From the NCBI RefSeq assembly GCF_004353525.1, contig NZ_CP085524.1:372001-436000 (forward strand): DNA of 64,000 bases, written 5' to 3'. Under the pieces are notes generated by a model that was given only the letters and a program-made list of their open reading frames with translations, did no database searches and was not told the DNA's origin. Every line of letters begins with the position of its first letter. Within the stretch, counting starts at the first letter, position 1. This DNA comes from Zhaonella formicivorans (GTDB lineage Bacteria; Bacillota; DUOV01; Zhaonellaceae). Position numbers and translations under genes: made by a program. Shown here in pieces: positions 46,245 to 54,963 of the stretch.

Positions 46245-47755
46245 GCTGGCAAATTATAGGCAACATGCTGGGTAGGTTGTTAATTGTTATTGCCGGTACG
46301 ATGCTTATTCCTCTTGTTCTGGCAGTATATTATCAGGAGCAAGTTATATGGGCTTTTACAGGTTCTATATTTTTAACTTTAGCTGCAGGTTTGATCTTGC
46401 TCCTGGTAATGGGCAAGGGAGGGAGTTTCGGTTTTAAAGAAAGTTGTGCGGTTGTTACGCTAGGTTGGTTATGTGCGGCGTTTTTTGGCTCCCTTCCCTA
46501 TATTTTTTCAGGCGTAACCTCCTCTTTTTTGGATGCTTTCTTTGAGACCATGTCTGGTTTTACTACTACTGGGGCCAGTATTTTTACGGATTTACATAAT
46601 TTGCCCCAAAGTATTTTGTTTTGGCGCAGTTTGACCCATTGGTTAGGCGGCATGGGCATCATTGTGCTTTTTATCGCTGTACTGCCCAGTACAGGCAACA
46701 CTTCTTTTCAACTATTTAAAGCGGAAGTGCCGGGTCCGGTTGCTGAAAGGGTTAAACCAAGAATCCAAGATACAGCCAGGATACTTTGGCTGACTTATGT
46801 AGCTATTACAGCAGCTGAAATAGTTTTGCTGGTTATTTTTGGCTTACCTCTATTGGAAGCTGTTAACCACGCTTTTGCTACACTGGCCACAGGCGGTTTT
46901 TCAACTAAAAACGCCAGTGTAGGTCATTATACTAATCCAGCTGTACAATATACAATAGCTTTATTTATGATTTTGGCAGGTGTTAACTTTGCCCTGTATT
47001 ATTTCGTGTTGAAAAATGGTTGGAAGCATTTTTTGAAAGACTCGGAATTTAAATTATACCTTACCATTTTAGCTGTATTTACCCTTTTGATAACCTCAAA
47101 TTTATACACGCAACAACAGTATGGGCTGGAAGCTGCTTTTCGTTACGCTCTTTTTCAGGTTGCGTCAATTATGACTACTACAGGTTTTGCCACAGCTGAT
47201 TTTGACAAATGGCCTGATTTTTCCAAATACCTCCTCTTTGTGCTGATGTTCATAGGAGGCAGTGCCGGTTCAACTGCCGGCGGTATAAAGATAGCAAGAA
47301 TACTAATTTTATTTAAAAACTCAATTCTGGCTTTAAAACAAATTTTACATCCTAAAGCAGTCTACAGCATCCGCTTAAACGGGCAGCCTTTTTCCAGCAA
47401 AATCAGCAATACAGTGTTGCAATTTTTCTTTTTCTATATCTTTATTTTTGTAGTAGCCACCATTTATATGAGTTCGTTGGGTTTAAACCTGGTAGAGGCC
47501 ATGAGCTCTGTAGCAGCTACTTTAGGCAATGTTGGGCCTGGTTTCGGGGCTATTGGCCCGGCAGGAAACTACGCCGGCGTTGCGGCCCCAGGCAAAGTAG
47601 TTTTGACATTTTTGATGCTGCTTGGCAGGTTAGAACTTTTTACAGTATTGGTACTTTTTCTGCCTGAATTTTGGGAGCTTAAACTAACCAAGAACAGGAG
47701 ATGTGCCGGCTTTGGCGATTACTCTTGGCTCGAGCAAAAAACATATAAAACTTAA
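46241..47755 (+). CDS. trkH: Trk potassium transporter membrane subunit TrkH
   Basis: 504 residues with four pseudo-repeats of the potassium-channel type. Filter-like segments are seen in TMSGFTTTGASIF, ATLATGGFSTKNAS, IMTTTGFATADF and AATLGNVGPGFG, each with a glycine at the filter. HWLGGMGIIVL follows the first filter as in TrkH/KtrB. Starts with GTG overlapping trkA. Imports potassium, coupled to proton or sodium gradient. Confidence 0.93.
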   Translation: MSWQIIGNMLGRLLIVIAGTMLIPLVLAVYYQEQVIWAFTGSIFLTLAAGLILLLVMGKGGSFGFKESCAVVTLGWLCAAFFGSLPYIFSGVTSSFLDAFFETMSGFTTTGASIFTDLHNLPQSILFWRSLTHWLGGMGIIVLFIAVLPSTGNTSFQLFKAEVPGPVAERVKPRIQDTARILWLTYVAITAAEIVLLVIFGLPLLEAVNHAFATLATGGFSTKNASVGHYTNPAVQYTIALFMILAGVNFALYYFVLKNGWKHFLKDSEFKLYLTILAVFTLLITSNLYTQQQYGLEAAFRYALFQVASIMTTTGFATADFDKWPDFSKYLLFVLMFIGGSAGSTAGGIKIARILILFKNSILALKQILHPKAVYSIRLNGQPFSSKISNTVLQFFFFYIFIFVVATIYMSSLGLNLVEAMSSVAATLGNVGPGFGAIGPAGNYAGVAAPGKVVLTFLMLLGRLELFTVLVLFLPEFWELKLTKNRRCAGFGDYSWLEQKTYKT

Positions 47756-47782
47756 GCCCTGCCTTTAACAGGCAGGGCTTTA
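47754..47782. terminator. Bidirectional terminator between trkH and cytosine deaminase
   Basis: AAGCCCTGCC-tttaaca-GGCAGGGCTTT, a 10-bp GC-rich stem between converging genes. Confidence 0.85.
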
Positions 47783-47789
47783 ATGATGG

Positions 47790-49013
47790 CTAGAAGTGTG
47801 CCAATACTTCTTTTTTGGTTTGAACCAATATTTTACCGTTTTTAATCACGAAAGCTTTAGTTGCCTGGGTGACAATGGCTTCGCTGGGAGATGCGGCATC
47901 AAAGATAACTAAGTCAGCTTTACAGCCCGCTTCGATGCCGTACCTTTCCAATCTCAAAGCCTTTGCAGGGTTATAAGTACCCATTTCAAAAACTTTGTTA
48001 AGCTCAGAAGTAGTACCCATTTGCAATACCTGGGCGGTAATCAGGGCTTCCTCCAGCATATCAGCGTTGCCGAAAGGACGGAAAGGATCTCTGATATTGT
48101 CGGAAGCGTAAGCTACGTTTACACCTGCCGTTAACAGTTCCCGGACGCGGGTGACGCCACGGCGAATAGGTTGCTTATCGGAACGGCCCATCAGGTATAG
48201 ATTGCAGGAGGGAAGGGTGATGATATGCATGCCGGCATCTCTAACCTTGGCTATAACCCGGGCCGCTATTTCATCGGAAACAGCGGATAATGAGCAACAA
48301 TGGCCGGCGGTCACTTTGCCTTCCATGCCTTCCCGCATAGTTTTCTCTGCCACATATTCAAGTGTGGCTACGGTAGGTTCGTCTGTTTCATCCACATGCA
48401 GGTCGATCAGCAGATTGTTCTGTTTTGCTAAGGCGAAGATGCTGTCCACCATTCCTTTTGAGTTTTCACACAAGGTAGGAGCGCCTCCGTATAGGCTAGC
48501 GCCATGCAGAGGGGCTTGTTCCAACAGTTTGAGGTTTGTTTCATCTAGCGCTTGGCCTTCGATTGTAGCCATAGCAACGATTTGCAGGTCAACTAAATGT
48601 GCTACCTCTTTTTTAAGCTCACCTAGCGCTTCAATTGCCATCAAGCCAATTTTATCATCCACGGAAATATGAGTGCGAATAGCAGTGGTTCCATTTTGCA
48701 CAGCCATTTCCACTACTTTTTTTGCTCTGTTTTTAATATCATCTTTCGTAATGCGGGAATAACGGCTTTTAAAAGTCATGATGGCTTCTTCCAAAGTACA
48801 AACTTCAGTACCTTCCAGAGTCAAAACCTTTTCCAGGTGGGTATGGGCATCTACAAAGCCCGGAGATACCAACCTGCCGTTGGCTTCGATTACTTGCGCA
48901 GCTTCAGCGTTAATACAGGGTTTAACCTCGCTGATGTTGCCCCCTTGAATGGCAATGTCCACTAGTTCCGACCGATCGGGTAGTTTTGCCTGTCGAATAA
49001 TTAAATCCAGCAT
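47790..49013 (-). CDS. codA: Cytosine deaminase / amidohydrolase
   Basis: 407 residues from ATG 49013 (GGGGGGAAAA before it on the minus strand). Amidohydrolase motifs: GFVDAHTHLEK (metal HxH), LHVDETDEPT, VTAGHCCSLSAV and VAYASDNIRDPFRP (metal Asp), matching the CodA order. It deaminates cytosine, or related pyrimidines and pterins in some members; isocytosine and pterin deaminase activity is known in this family. Stands alone, but a nucleoside-type transporter operon lies 8 kb on, so salvage of a related base is conceivable. Confidence 0.85.
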   Translation of the reverse strand: MLDLIIRQAKLPDRSELVDIAIQGGNISEVKPCINAEAAQVIEANGRLVSPGFVDAHTHLEKVLTLEGTEVCTLEEAIMTFKSRYSRITKDDIKNRAKKVVEMAVQNGTTAIRTHISVDDKIGLMAIEALGELKKEVAHLVDLQIVAMATIEGQALDETNLKLLEQAPLHGASLYGGAPTLCENSKGMVDSIFALAKQNNLLIDLHVDETDEPTVATLEYVAEKTMREGMEGKVTAGHCCSLSAVSDEIAARVIAKVRDAGMHIITLPSCNLYLMGRSDKQPIRRGVTRVRELLTAGVNVAYASDNIRDPFRPFGNADMLEEALITAQVLQMGTTSELNKVFEMGTYNPAKALRLERYGIEAGCKADLVIFDAASPSEAIVTQATKAFVIKNGKILVQTKKEVLAHF

Positions 49014-49214
49014 AGTTTTTCCCCCCGTCTGTAAATGTAGATTAATCCTAATTTTTAGCTTAAACTGAAGTTGGAGTTTTGTCAAAAATTTTTATTAATA
49101 TCAAAAATAGACAGAGTTCATGGCTTTTACGCTGCTCGCCCGGAATCATCCTGTACATTGATACAGTTTTAAAAAGACATACTACCAATAGCATTCAAAA
49201 GGAGGAAAGGCAAA

Positions 49215-49343
49215 ATGAAAAAAGAAAAAAAGTTTACTAAGGAACAGGTGCATAAAGCCAGGGACTACCAACTAACTTATTCTGAAACCTATGTAGAACC
49301 CCGCGGCATGAAGGATAACCCCATGCCAGAAAAAGAGGAATAA
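49215..49343 (+). CDS. Small charged protein, 42 residues
   Basis: ATG 49215 is preceded by AAAGGAGGAAAGG, one of the best ribosome sites in the window, and the frame ends in TAA just before a terminator. The peptide is lysine- and glutamate-rich: MKKEKKFTKEQVHKARDYQL, then TYSETYVEPRGMKDNPMPEKEE in the rest (split here for length only). It has no membrane segment. Looks like a small soluble protein of the sort found in spore-formers; function unknown. Confidence 0.65.
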   Translation: MKKEKKFTKEQVHKARDYQLTYSETYVEPRGMKDNPMPEKEE

Positions 49344-49359
49344 AAGGTCAATTTTGCAG

Positions 49360-49387
49360 GCCAGCCGTCAAAGGTTGGCTTTTTTCT
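49360..49387 (+). terminator. Terminator after the 42-residue protein
   Basis: GCCAGCC-gtcaaa-GGTTGGC followed by TTTTTTC, 16 bases after the stop codon. It supports an independent transcript for the small gene. Confidence 0.8.
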
Positions 49388-49420
49388 TATTAATTTTTTT
49401 CGTCCCATGATCATAGAAAT

Positions 49421-50092
49421 GTGATAATAAATCTTTTTCAAGGGGAGAGGACAATTAAGAAAAATTGGTTATTATATATTCCCCTGAGTTTTGGCATTTG
49501 CTGGTTAATCAGCATGTACCTGCAAGTTTTGACCCCGCAAAACCAGGGTAGTTTTTGGGACGATTTACTCTACTATAGTTTAATGGGTTTGACAGTATGG
49601 GGGTTATTACGCACTCTTGTTATCTTTTATTATCAGTCAATGCTGGCCCGAAGTTTAAAAGAATATGCGCTGGAATATATCATTTATACTCTGGTAATAA
49701 TCACTTGCTTTGCTTGGAACTACAGCAGTCTGAATGCAGCCGCTGAAAAGCATTTGCAACAAGCATTATCGGCTGCCGTGGCTGCTGATGAGCAGTTTTT
49801 AGCTGAATATTTTAACCGCTACGGATTCATTTCTGAGAAGCAGAGTTCTGAGATTGCTTTAAGTCTAAATAACAAACAGGGTCAGGCAATTTTGATGGAT
49901 TTACAACAAGAAAATCGCATGTTCAATATGTTCTATTTTTCAACTATTTCTTACCTGACCATAGGCTACGGGGACTTTTTGCCCATTGGCTTGTTTGCCA
50001 GATTTTTAGTTCTGGTAGAGGTATTTTTAGGCCATATTTCCACTGCTGTTGTGCTGGTTGTGGGTATAGCCAAACTGATCAAAGGCAGCTGA
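49421..50092 (+). CDS. Two-pore-domain-like potassium channel protein
   Basis: About 223 residues with three N-terminal hydrophobic segments, a long loop (about 110-160), then pore sequence STISYLTIGYGDFLP, the potassium filter TIGYGDF, and a last helix. No RCK domain. GTG 49421 has no ribosome site; an ATT at 49454, in frame and four bases after GGGGAGAGG, could be the true start. Passive potassium channel in the cell membrane; functional pairing with Trk nearby is possible. Confidence 0.8.
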   Translation: MIINLFQGERTIKKNWLLYIPLSFGICWLISMYLQVLTPQNQGSFWDDLLYYSLMGLTVWGLLRTLVIFYYQSMLARSLKEYALEYIIYTLVIITCFAWNYSSLNAAAEKHLQQALSAAVAADEQFLAEYFNRYGFISEKQSSEIALSLNNKQGQAILMDLQQENRMFNMFYFSTISYLTIGYGDFLPIGLFARFLVLVEVFLGHISTAVVLVVGIAKLIKGS

Positions 50093-50110
50093 AGACAGTT
50101 CCCTTTGAAA

Positions 50111-51064
50111 TTAGCTGCGAGAAGGGAATTTGTTTGCCAAATCCATAAGCAGCGGCGCTTTGGCTAACTGGGATTGGTCCACGTTTCCAAATGCTTCCTG
50201 GGCGAGATTCACTAAGGTGCGCTTGGTGAGATCTTCATTGAACATCCGGCCTAAAAATACATCCACGTCTACCAGTTCCTTACCGCAAACCGCTATGCCT
50301 AAATTATCAATCACATCAAAACGGCTCCACGGGGTAGAGTACTGCCCGCCTTCCCAGAAAATAACCGCTTGTTTAATGCCTTCGCAGAGGCCAACTACGT
50401 TGAAAAGGGCCCTGTAAACCTTATTAATATCCACAATGCTTTGCGGCAGGTTATCATGGTATTTCATTCTGGAAGGCTGTGGCAGTAGTCCGAAAAGGTT
50501 TTTCATCGTCAAGCTGAAATCACGGCATGAAGGGGAAGACATTTTTACTTTAGCCAGATCAATTAAAGTCTTCCCTTTCAGCGCAAACAGTTTTTCCGGT
50601 ATGAATCCGTAGAACTCCCGGTGATTGACGGGAGTAAATTTGCTTTCCACAATGCCTTGAATAGTTTCTGCGGGTACGGTACGACCGGCCCACCATTCTT
50701 CGGTAACGTTCAAATATTCTGCGTCGTGCTTCTCCAGAACTTGACGGATGCCCAGTTTTTCAAAGTACAGCTTTTCATGTTCCCGAATCCAGTCCCGCTT
50801 TGCGTCCATATTGTCAGGCGTAATTTTAATTGATAAGTCATTGCGGGAATGGGAATGGCCTTCTACTACAATTTTTTTTCCTTTTAGCGACGATAAGACT
50901 ATGTCGAGGGTTTCGGCATCGGTGAAACTTCCGGGTCTGGCATCAAACCAGTTAGGCTTGATAATGTAATAATCGTCTTCCGGAATAAAGTCGGCAATGA
51001 AACTGGCAAATTCACCCGGTGTGGTAATTTGCCGGTAATTGACGGCGTTGTTGGCTGTTTTCAC
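50111..51064 (-). CDS. DUF362 domain protein
   Basis: 317 residues, ATG 51064 after AAGGAGAGAC on the minus strand. Shows the DUF362 pattern: YYIIKPNWFDARPGSFTDAETL, IVVEGHSHSRND and LIDLAKVKMSSPSCRDFSLTMKNLFGLLP, the latter with the conserved K and C region. Some DUF362 proteins have a 4Fe-4S domain; none is seen here. Function unknown. Single gene. Confidence 0.75.
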   Translation of the reverse strand: MKTANNAVNYRQITTPGEFASFIADFIPEDDYYIIKPNWFDARPGSFTDAETLDIVLSSLKGKKIVVEGHSHSRNDLSIKITPDNMDAKRDWIREHEKLYFEKLGIRQVLEKHDAEYLNVTEEWWAGRTVPAETIQGIVESKFTPVNHREFYGFIPEKLFALKGKTLIDLAKVKMSSPSCRDFSLTMKNLFGLLPQPSRMKYHDNLPQSIVDINKVYRALFNVVGLCEGIKQAVIFWEGGQYSTPWSRFDVIDNLGIAVCGKELVDVDVFLGRMFNEDLTKRTLVNLAQEAFGNVDQSQLAKAPLLMDLANKFPSRS

Positions 51065-51188
51065 TGCAGTCTCTCCTTGTCCTTGTGTTATTCTCTATAT
51101 TACGTCATAAAAAACCTATAGTTTAATTTAAACAGTTTGGGGAGGGTTTTGGCAAGACCTTATTAGGTCAATGTAAAGAGCTAATATT

Positions 51189-51217
51189 CCCCCGAGTTTA
51201 ACCGGGGTTTTTTTATT
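51189..51217 (+). terminator. Intrinsic terminator in the 51.1-51.3 kb gap
   Basis: CCCCC-gagtttaa-CCGGGG hairpin (CCCCGagtttaaCCGGGG core) followed by seven Ts on the plus strand. No annotated plus-strand gene precedes it closely, so it may end an unseen short transcript or a read-through one. Confidence 0.6.
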
Positions 51218-51326
51218 GCAATCCGCTAATCGGGTGCTATGCGCCAGTTTGAAAATTTAACAAGTGATGGAATATTGTCAAAGTATTAGCAATATAAAAT
51301 AGTAAAAACAGTAAGGGGGTCAAATT

Positions 51327-51731
51327 ATGCGGCTCATTCGGCTTAATACCAGGTGGGTAAGATTCATTTGTTTTGCATTTGGTTTAGTTTTGGCCTACGG
51401 TGGTTATCGCCAATTCCCGTTAGCCTCTGAACCAACCTTAGGGGTTGTGGCTGAAACCATGGGGGACGGGCTGGATCAAATCTTAGGTACTGCCATGCTG
51501 ATCATAGGCAGTTTTTTGGCCAGTATTTCAACTGCTGTAGAGGGAGTATACGCCTACCAAGGTTGGAACAGAGGAAAGCATTGGTCTAATATGGTAAATT
51601 TAATTTTTGCAATACTCCTTTTCGCCTTTGTTGCTTACCTGACTTGGCCTGGTTTCCAGTGGGCCCTGGCGATAGCGGCAATTACTGCTATTGCTATCAT
51701 AGCAAATAAGTTAGTGAAAAGGAGAAAATAA
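51327..51731 (+). CDS. Uncharacterised membrane protein
   Basis: 134 residues with four hydrophobic segments (about 10-28, 50-75, 88-105 and 108-126) and a lysine/arginine-rich C-terminal end, KLVKRRK. ATG 51327 follows GTAAGGGGGTC. No recognised motif. Single-gene unit with its own terminator. Function unknown. Confidence 0.7.
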   Translation: MRLIRLNTRWVRFICFAFGLVLAYGGYRQFPLASEPTLGVVAETMGDGLDQILGTAMLIIGSFLASISTAVEGVYAYQGWNRGKHWSNMVNLIFAILLFAFVAYLTWPGFQWALAIAAITAIAIIANKLVKRRK

Positions 51732-51739
51732 AGCGTCTC

Positions 51740-51774
51740 AAAAAAGCTTCCATGTAATGTGGAAGTTTTTTTTC
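51740..51774 (+). terminator. Terminator of the 134-residue membrane protein gene
   Basis: AAGCTTCCA-tgtaatg-TGGAAGTTTTTTTT: stem plus a long T-run, just after the stop codon. Confidence 0.8.
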
Positions 51775-51885
51775 ACCTCTCTTGTTACCAATAATTACCT
51801 TTTTATATTCCTTTTGACAATACATGAAAACTATAAAACCTAGCCATATTAAAAAATACAACAGACAAAAAAGGAGGCACCTTTG

Positions 51886-52386
51886 ATGAAAGCCGCTGGC
51901 ATAGTGCGAAGAATAGATGATCTAGGAAGAATTGTGATTCCCAAGGAAGTAAGAAATAATTTGCGCCTCCGGGAAGGAGAGCCGGTAGAAATCTTTGTGG
52001 ATCGGCAAGGAGAAGTTATTTTAAAAAAATATTCGCCCATTGAGCAGTTAAGGCAATTTTCCCAAGAATATGCCGACGTTTTGCATGCAACCACTAAACA
52101 CACAGTAATTATTACAGACAGGGATTTTGTAATTGCCATGGCGGGTACGTCCAAAGAATACAGCTTGGGAGATCCTATTAAAGCCGATGTGGAGGACGTC
52201 ACCACCAACCGGAGAACCACTACCGTCGCTGATAATAAGACAAAAGTGATTGCACCCATTATTGCCCAGGGCGATGTAATGGGTACGGTAATTCTCATTT
52301 CCCAGGAAGGGACAACCGTTAATGAGACTGAAATCAAATTAGCTGATACGGCGGCTAGATTTTTGGCTAAAAATATAGAGGAATAG
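51886..52386 (+). CDS. spoVT: AbrB/SpoVT-type transcriptional regulator
   Basis: 166 residues from ATG 51886 (AAAAGGAGG before it). N-terminal swapped-hairpin DNA-binding domain AGIVRRIDDLGRIVIPKEVRN, then a GAF-like domain (about 55-166), the layout of SpoVT, a stage V sporulation regulator acting in the forespore. Length is slightly below the 178 of B. subtilis. It supports a spore-forming host. The RNA-like copy 2 follows on the opposite strand. Confidence 0.88.
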   Translation: MKAAGIVRRIDDLGRIVIPKEVRNNLRLREGEPVEIFVDRQGEVILKKYSPIEQLRQFSQEYADVLHATTKHTVIITDRDFVIAMAGTSKEYSLGDPIKADVEDVTTNRRTTTVADNKTKVIAPIIAQGDVMGTVILISQEGTTVNETEIKLADTAARFLAKNIEE

Positions 52387-52459
52387 CTAGGGAATTATTA
52401 AATAAAAATGATTATTTATACAGCAAAGATCGGAAAACAGGTAGTTGCTGTTACCTATT

Positions 52460-52670
52460 CAGCTTTTGGACAAAGCCAGCATGTATTATTTCGAGCAGCG
52501 GTCAGGGGACACACCTCTTATGCATGTTGTTCGCGTTAGCTGAGGAATGTCCCCAATTAATAAGCTCCTACGCCGTAACCGGCAGCATAGCTGCCGACTG
52601 CTGTGGAAACCAGTCCCGCTCCATAATACATGCTGGCTGTTAATAGTTTGTCGACAGGGTAGTCTGAACA
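52460..52670 (-). ncRNA. Structured RNA-like element, long copy 2
   Basis: About 210 bases, minus strand, in the gap between spoVT and the LacI gene. Closing stem is a perfect 15-bp pair: GCCAGCATGTATTAT and ATAATACATGCTGGC. Inner arm GGGGACATTCCTCAG...GTGTCCCC; another hairpin CGGCAGCATAGCTGCCG-like (CGGCAG/CTGCCG) replaces a different loop in copy 1. The single-stranded core GGGACTGGTTTCC is kept in all three copies. No terminator as clear as that of copy 3 is seen. Family not recognised. Confidence 0.65.
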
Positions 52671-52771
52671 GGTATGTTTTACTGCTTGTCTAGAAAATTA
52701 TACTCGCCTAAATATTAGATAAATATCCTGGGCGTGGTGTTGTTGGCATAAAATGCTTTTGTTTTGACTTA

Positions 52772-53764
52772 TTAGCAGGAACCACGCAGCACCAGCTCTA
52801 CCGGGAGAAGGACTTTCCGAATTGGTGCAGTTGGATTGTTGATTTGCTCCAGAAGTATGGTAGCTGCAGTTTTACCGATCTGGAAATTTGGCGCCCGCAG
52901 GGTAGTTAGTCCGGGGGTAGTATATTCGCTCATAGGAATATCATCGAAGCCGACAATAGCCACATCTTCCGGGATCTTCAAGCCCCTGTCCTGCGCGCAC
53001 TTCATGGCGCCGATGGCCATGATATCATTAAAGGCAAATACTGCTGTAGGCACTTTTTCTGCAGCTAATATTTCTGTCATAGCCAAGCGCCCGCTTTCCA
53101 GTGAATCGTAAGAACCGTGGCAGATCAATTTTTTATCCAGCTCTAAATCATATTCAGCCAAAATATTTTTGATTGCTTTTAAGCGCCTGATTGTAACCAG
53201 CATTTTGGGGTTTCCCGGAATTACCCCGATGCGCTTATGACCTTGATGAATAAGATGTTCGATGGCCATCCTGACTCCGGTGATGTCGTCCACGTAAATA
53301 CAGTTGAAAGTATCCTGCCCCGGAATGTATTCTATAGCAGCGATAGGTATTTTAATTTTGTTTAATGCTTTTTCATAACCTTCCTGGAAGGCGCCGGAGC
53401 CGGCAAGGATCAATCCATCAACCCGCCTTTTCAGTATGTTTTCAATAATGCTTTCCTGGCGGGAAATACTTTCGTAAGAGCTGGAAATAGTTAGATTGTA
53501 ACCGTTTCCGGCTAAAACGCTTTCGGCACCTTCAGCCAATTGGCCGAAATAGGGGTTGCGCAGAGTAGGAACTACCAAAGCGATGGTATTTGTCCTTCCT
53601 GTGAGTAAGCCTTGGGCAATGGGGTTTGGGGCATAATTCATTTCCCGTACTATTTTTAGCACTTTTTCGCGGGTAGACGGGCGAACCAGGTGGGGTTGAT
53701 TGATAGCCCTGGAGACCGTAGCGATAGATACCCCTGCCTTTTCCGCTATCTGCTTAATGTCCAC
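52772..53764 (-). CDS. LacI-family transcriptional repressor
   Basis: 330 residues, ATG 53764. N-terminal helix-turn-helix IKQIAEKAGVSIATVSRAIN and hinge PNPIAQGLLTGRTNTIALVVP, then a periplasmic-binding-protein-like sensor domain with IPEDVAIVGFDDIPMSEYTTPGLTTL. It is divergent from the operon at 53975, and a palindrome of LacI type lies in the shared region and again inside the operon. The ligand is probably the substrate or product of that operon. Confidence 0.9.
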   Translation of the reverse strand: MDIKQIAEKAGVSIATVSRAINQPHLVRPSTREKVLKIVREMNYAPNPIAQGLLTGRTNTIALVVPTLRNPYFGQLAEGAESVLAGNGYNLTISSSYESISRQESIIENILKRRVDGLILAGSGAFQEGYEKALNKIKIPIAAIEYIPGQDTFNCIYVDDITGVRMAIEHLIHQGHKRIGVIPGNPKMLVTIRRLKAIKNILAEYDLELDKKLICHGSYDSLESGRLAMTEILAAEKVPTAVFAFNDIMAIGAMKCAQDRGLKIPEDVAIVGFDDIPMSEYTTPGLTTLRAPNFQIGKTAATILLEQINNPTAPIRKVLLPVELVLRGSC

Positions 53765-53809
53765 AAAATCACTTCCCGTCGCTTGTCTTCAGTTCAAATT
53801 ATACCAGGA

Positions 53810-53825
53810 GCGAATACGTTTTCAT
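53810..53825. promoter_or_regulatory. Weak LacI-type operator candidate near the repressor start
   Basis: On the minus strand ATGAAAACGTATTCGC. Its left half equals that of the operator at 53937, and its centre is CG as usual for LacI operators; the right half is poor. It would allow autoregulation. Confidence 0.35.
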
Positions 53826-53936
53826 AGTCGCAGTTCGTTACGGCGTTAAATTGAGGCATAAAAATAAATATTTTTAAAAAATTTAGGCGAATAGGAGGTT
53901 TTTTTTGAATAACGGAGAATACCTATAGCAAACAAA

Positions 53937-53952
53937 ATGAAAAGGTTTACAT
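53937..53952. promoter_or_regulatory. LacI-type operator candidate upstream of the Mch-like operon
   Basis: ATGAAAAGGTTTACAT, an imperfect 16-bp palindrome with GG centre that matches the 55742 site at 13 of 16 positions. It is 23 bases before the first gene's start. Confidence 0.55.
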
Positions 53953-53974
53953 GTTAGCAAAAGGGGAGTGGGAC

Positions 53975-54952
53975 TTGAAAACCGCCAGTTACAATTTCAG
54001 TTTGAATAGAAATGCGGTACGGCTGCTTAAAGAGAAAGTTATACCCCATGCTCAGGCGTTGGACGTGGGAGTAATTAAGCTGGCCAATGGTTCTACTGTT
54101 TTGGATATGGGGATTAATTTCCCCGGAGGTTGGCTGGCAGGCAAGTATTTTGTCGAGGTAGGACTGGGGGGATTAGGACAGCTCTCATTTGGTAAAATGC
54201 AGCTTAAAAACTATATGGTACCTTCAGTGCGGGTACAGGTTACTTATCCTGCTGTTGCCGAAATGGCAGCCCATGTGGCTTATTGGAAAATACGCTACAA
54301 AGGGCAAAACGTAGTTATTTCAGGGCCAATTCGTTCCATTACGGGGACTGATATTTTCGCCCGGGCGGTAGACTACAGGGATACCGCTGCCGGGGAGGCA
54401 GTGGCCTTATTGCAGACTACAGAACTCCCGGATGAAGGGTTAGCTGATTATTTGGCTAAAGAAGCGGGAATTTTGCCTGAAAACTTATACATTTTGGCGG
54501 CTAAAACAGCTACCATTGTTGGGGCCATTCAGGTTTGTGCCCGCAATGTGGAGCAAACTTTGCCAACTTTGTATGACCGGGGTTTCCCCATGGAATATGT
54601 GGTGCAGGCAAATGCGGTAGCTCCGGTTGTCTCTGTTGTAGATGACGAAGAGATTGCATATGGTCGCGTTAACGACTGCTTAATTTATGGCCAGGAGACC
54701 AATGTTTTTGTGCGCTGCAGCGATGAAGAGATTATCCGGATGTTGAAAGATATACCTTTCAGCAAAAATGAAGATGTCTACGGAACACAGTTCCAGGAAT
54801 TATTTGCTTTATGTAACAAGGACTGGGCGCAAGTGCCCAGGGATTGGGATGCACCATGCAAGGTAAATTTCTATAACTTGGTTACGGGAAACACCTTTAG
54901 CACCGGTAAAATCGGCTATGAAGTTTTGGAAAAATCCTTCTTGGGCAATTAG
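53975..54952 (+). CDS. Methenyltetrahydromethanopterin cyclohydrolase-like protein (full length)
   Basis: 325 residues from TTG 53975 (AAGGGGAG six bases before; ATG 53951 overlaps the operator). It follows Mch along its length: GSTVLDMGINFPGGWLAGK, VEVGLGGLGQLSFG, VISGPIRSITG, LYILAAKTATIVGAIQVCAR, and VQANAVAPVVSVVDDEEIAYGRVNDCLIYG, ending TTG-like NLVTGNTFSTGKIGYEVL. Mch opens the methenyl ring of a tetrahydropterin C1 carrier in methanogens and methylotrophs. No other tetrahydromethanopterin genes are here, so the carrier or reaction may differ. First gene of an operon with a paralogue. Confidence 0.8.
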   Translation: MKTASYNFSLNRNAVRLLKEKVIPHAQALDVGVIKLANGSTVLDMGINFPGGWLAGKYFVEVGLGGLGQLSFGKMQLKNYMVPSVRVQVTYPAVAEMAAHVAYWKIRYKGQNVVISGPIRSITGTDIFARAVDYRDTAAGEAVALLQTTELPDEGLADYLAKEAGILPENLYILAAKTATIVGAIQVCARNVEQTLPTLYDRGFPMEYVVQANAVAPVVSVVDDEEIAYGRVNDCLIYGQETNVFVRCSDEEIIRMLKDIPFSKNEDVYGTQFQELFALCNKDWAQVPRDWDAPCKVNFYNLVTGNTFSTGKIGYEVLEKSFLGN

Positions 54953-54963
54953 GAGGTGGTAGA

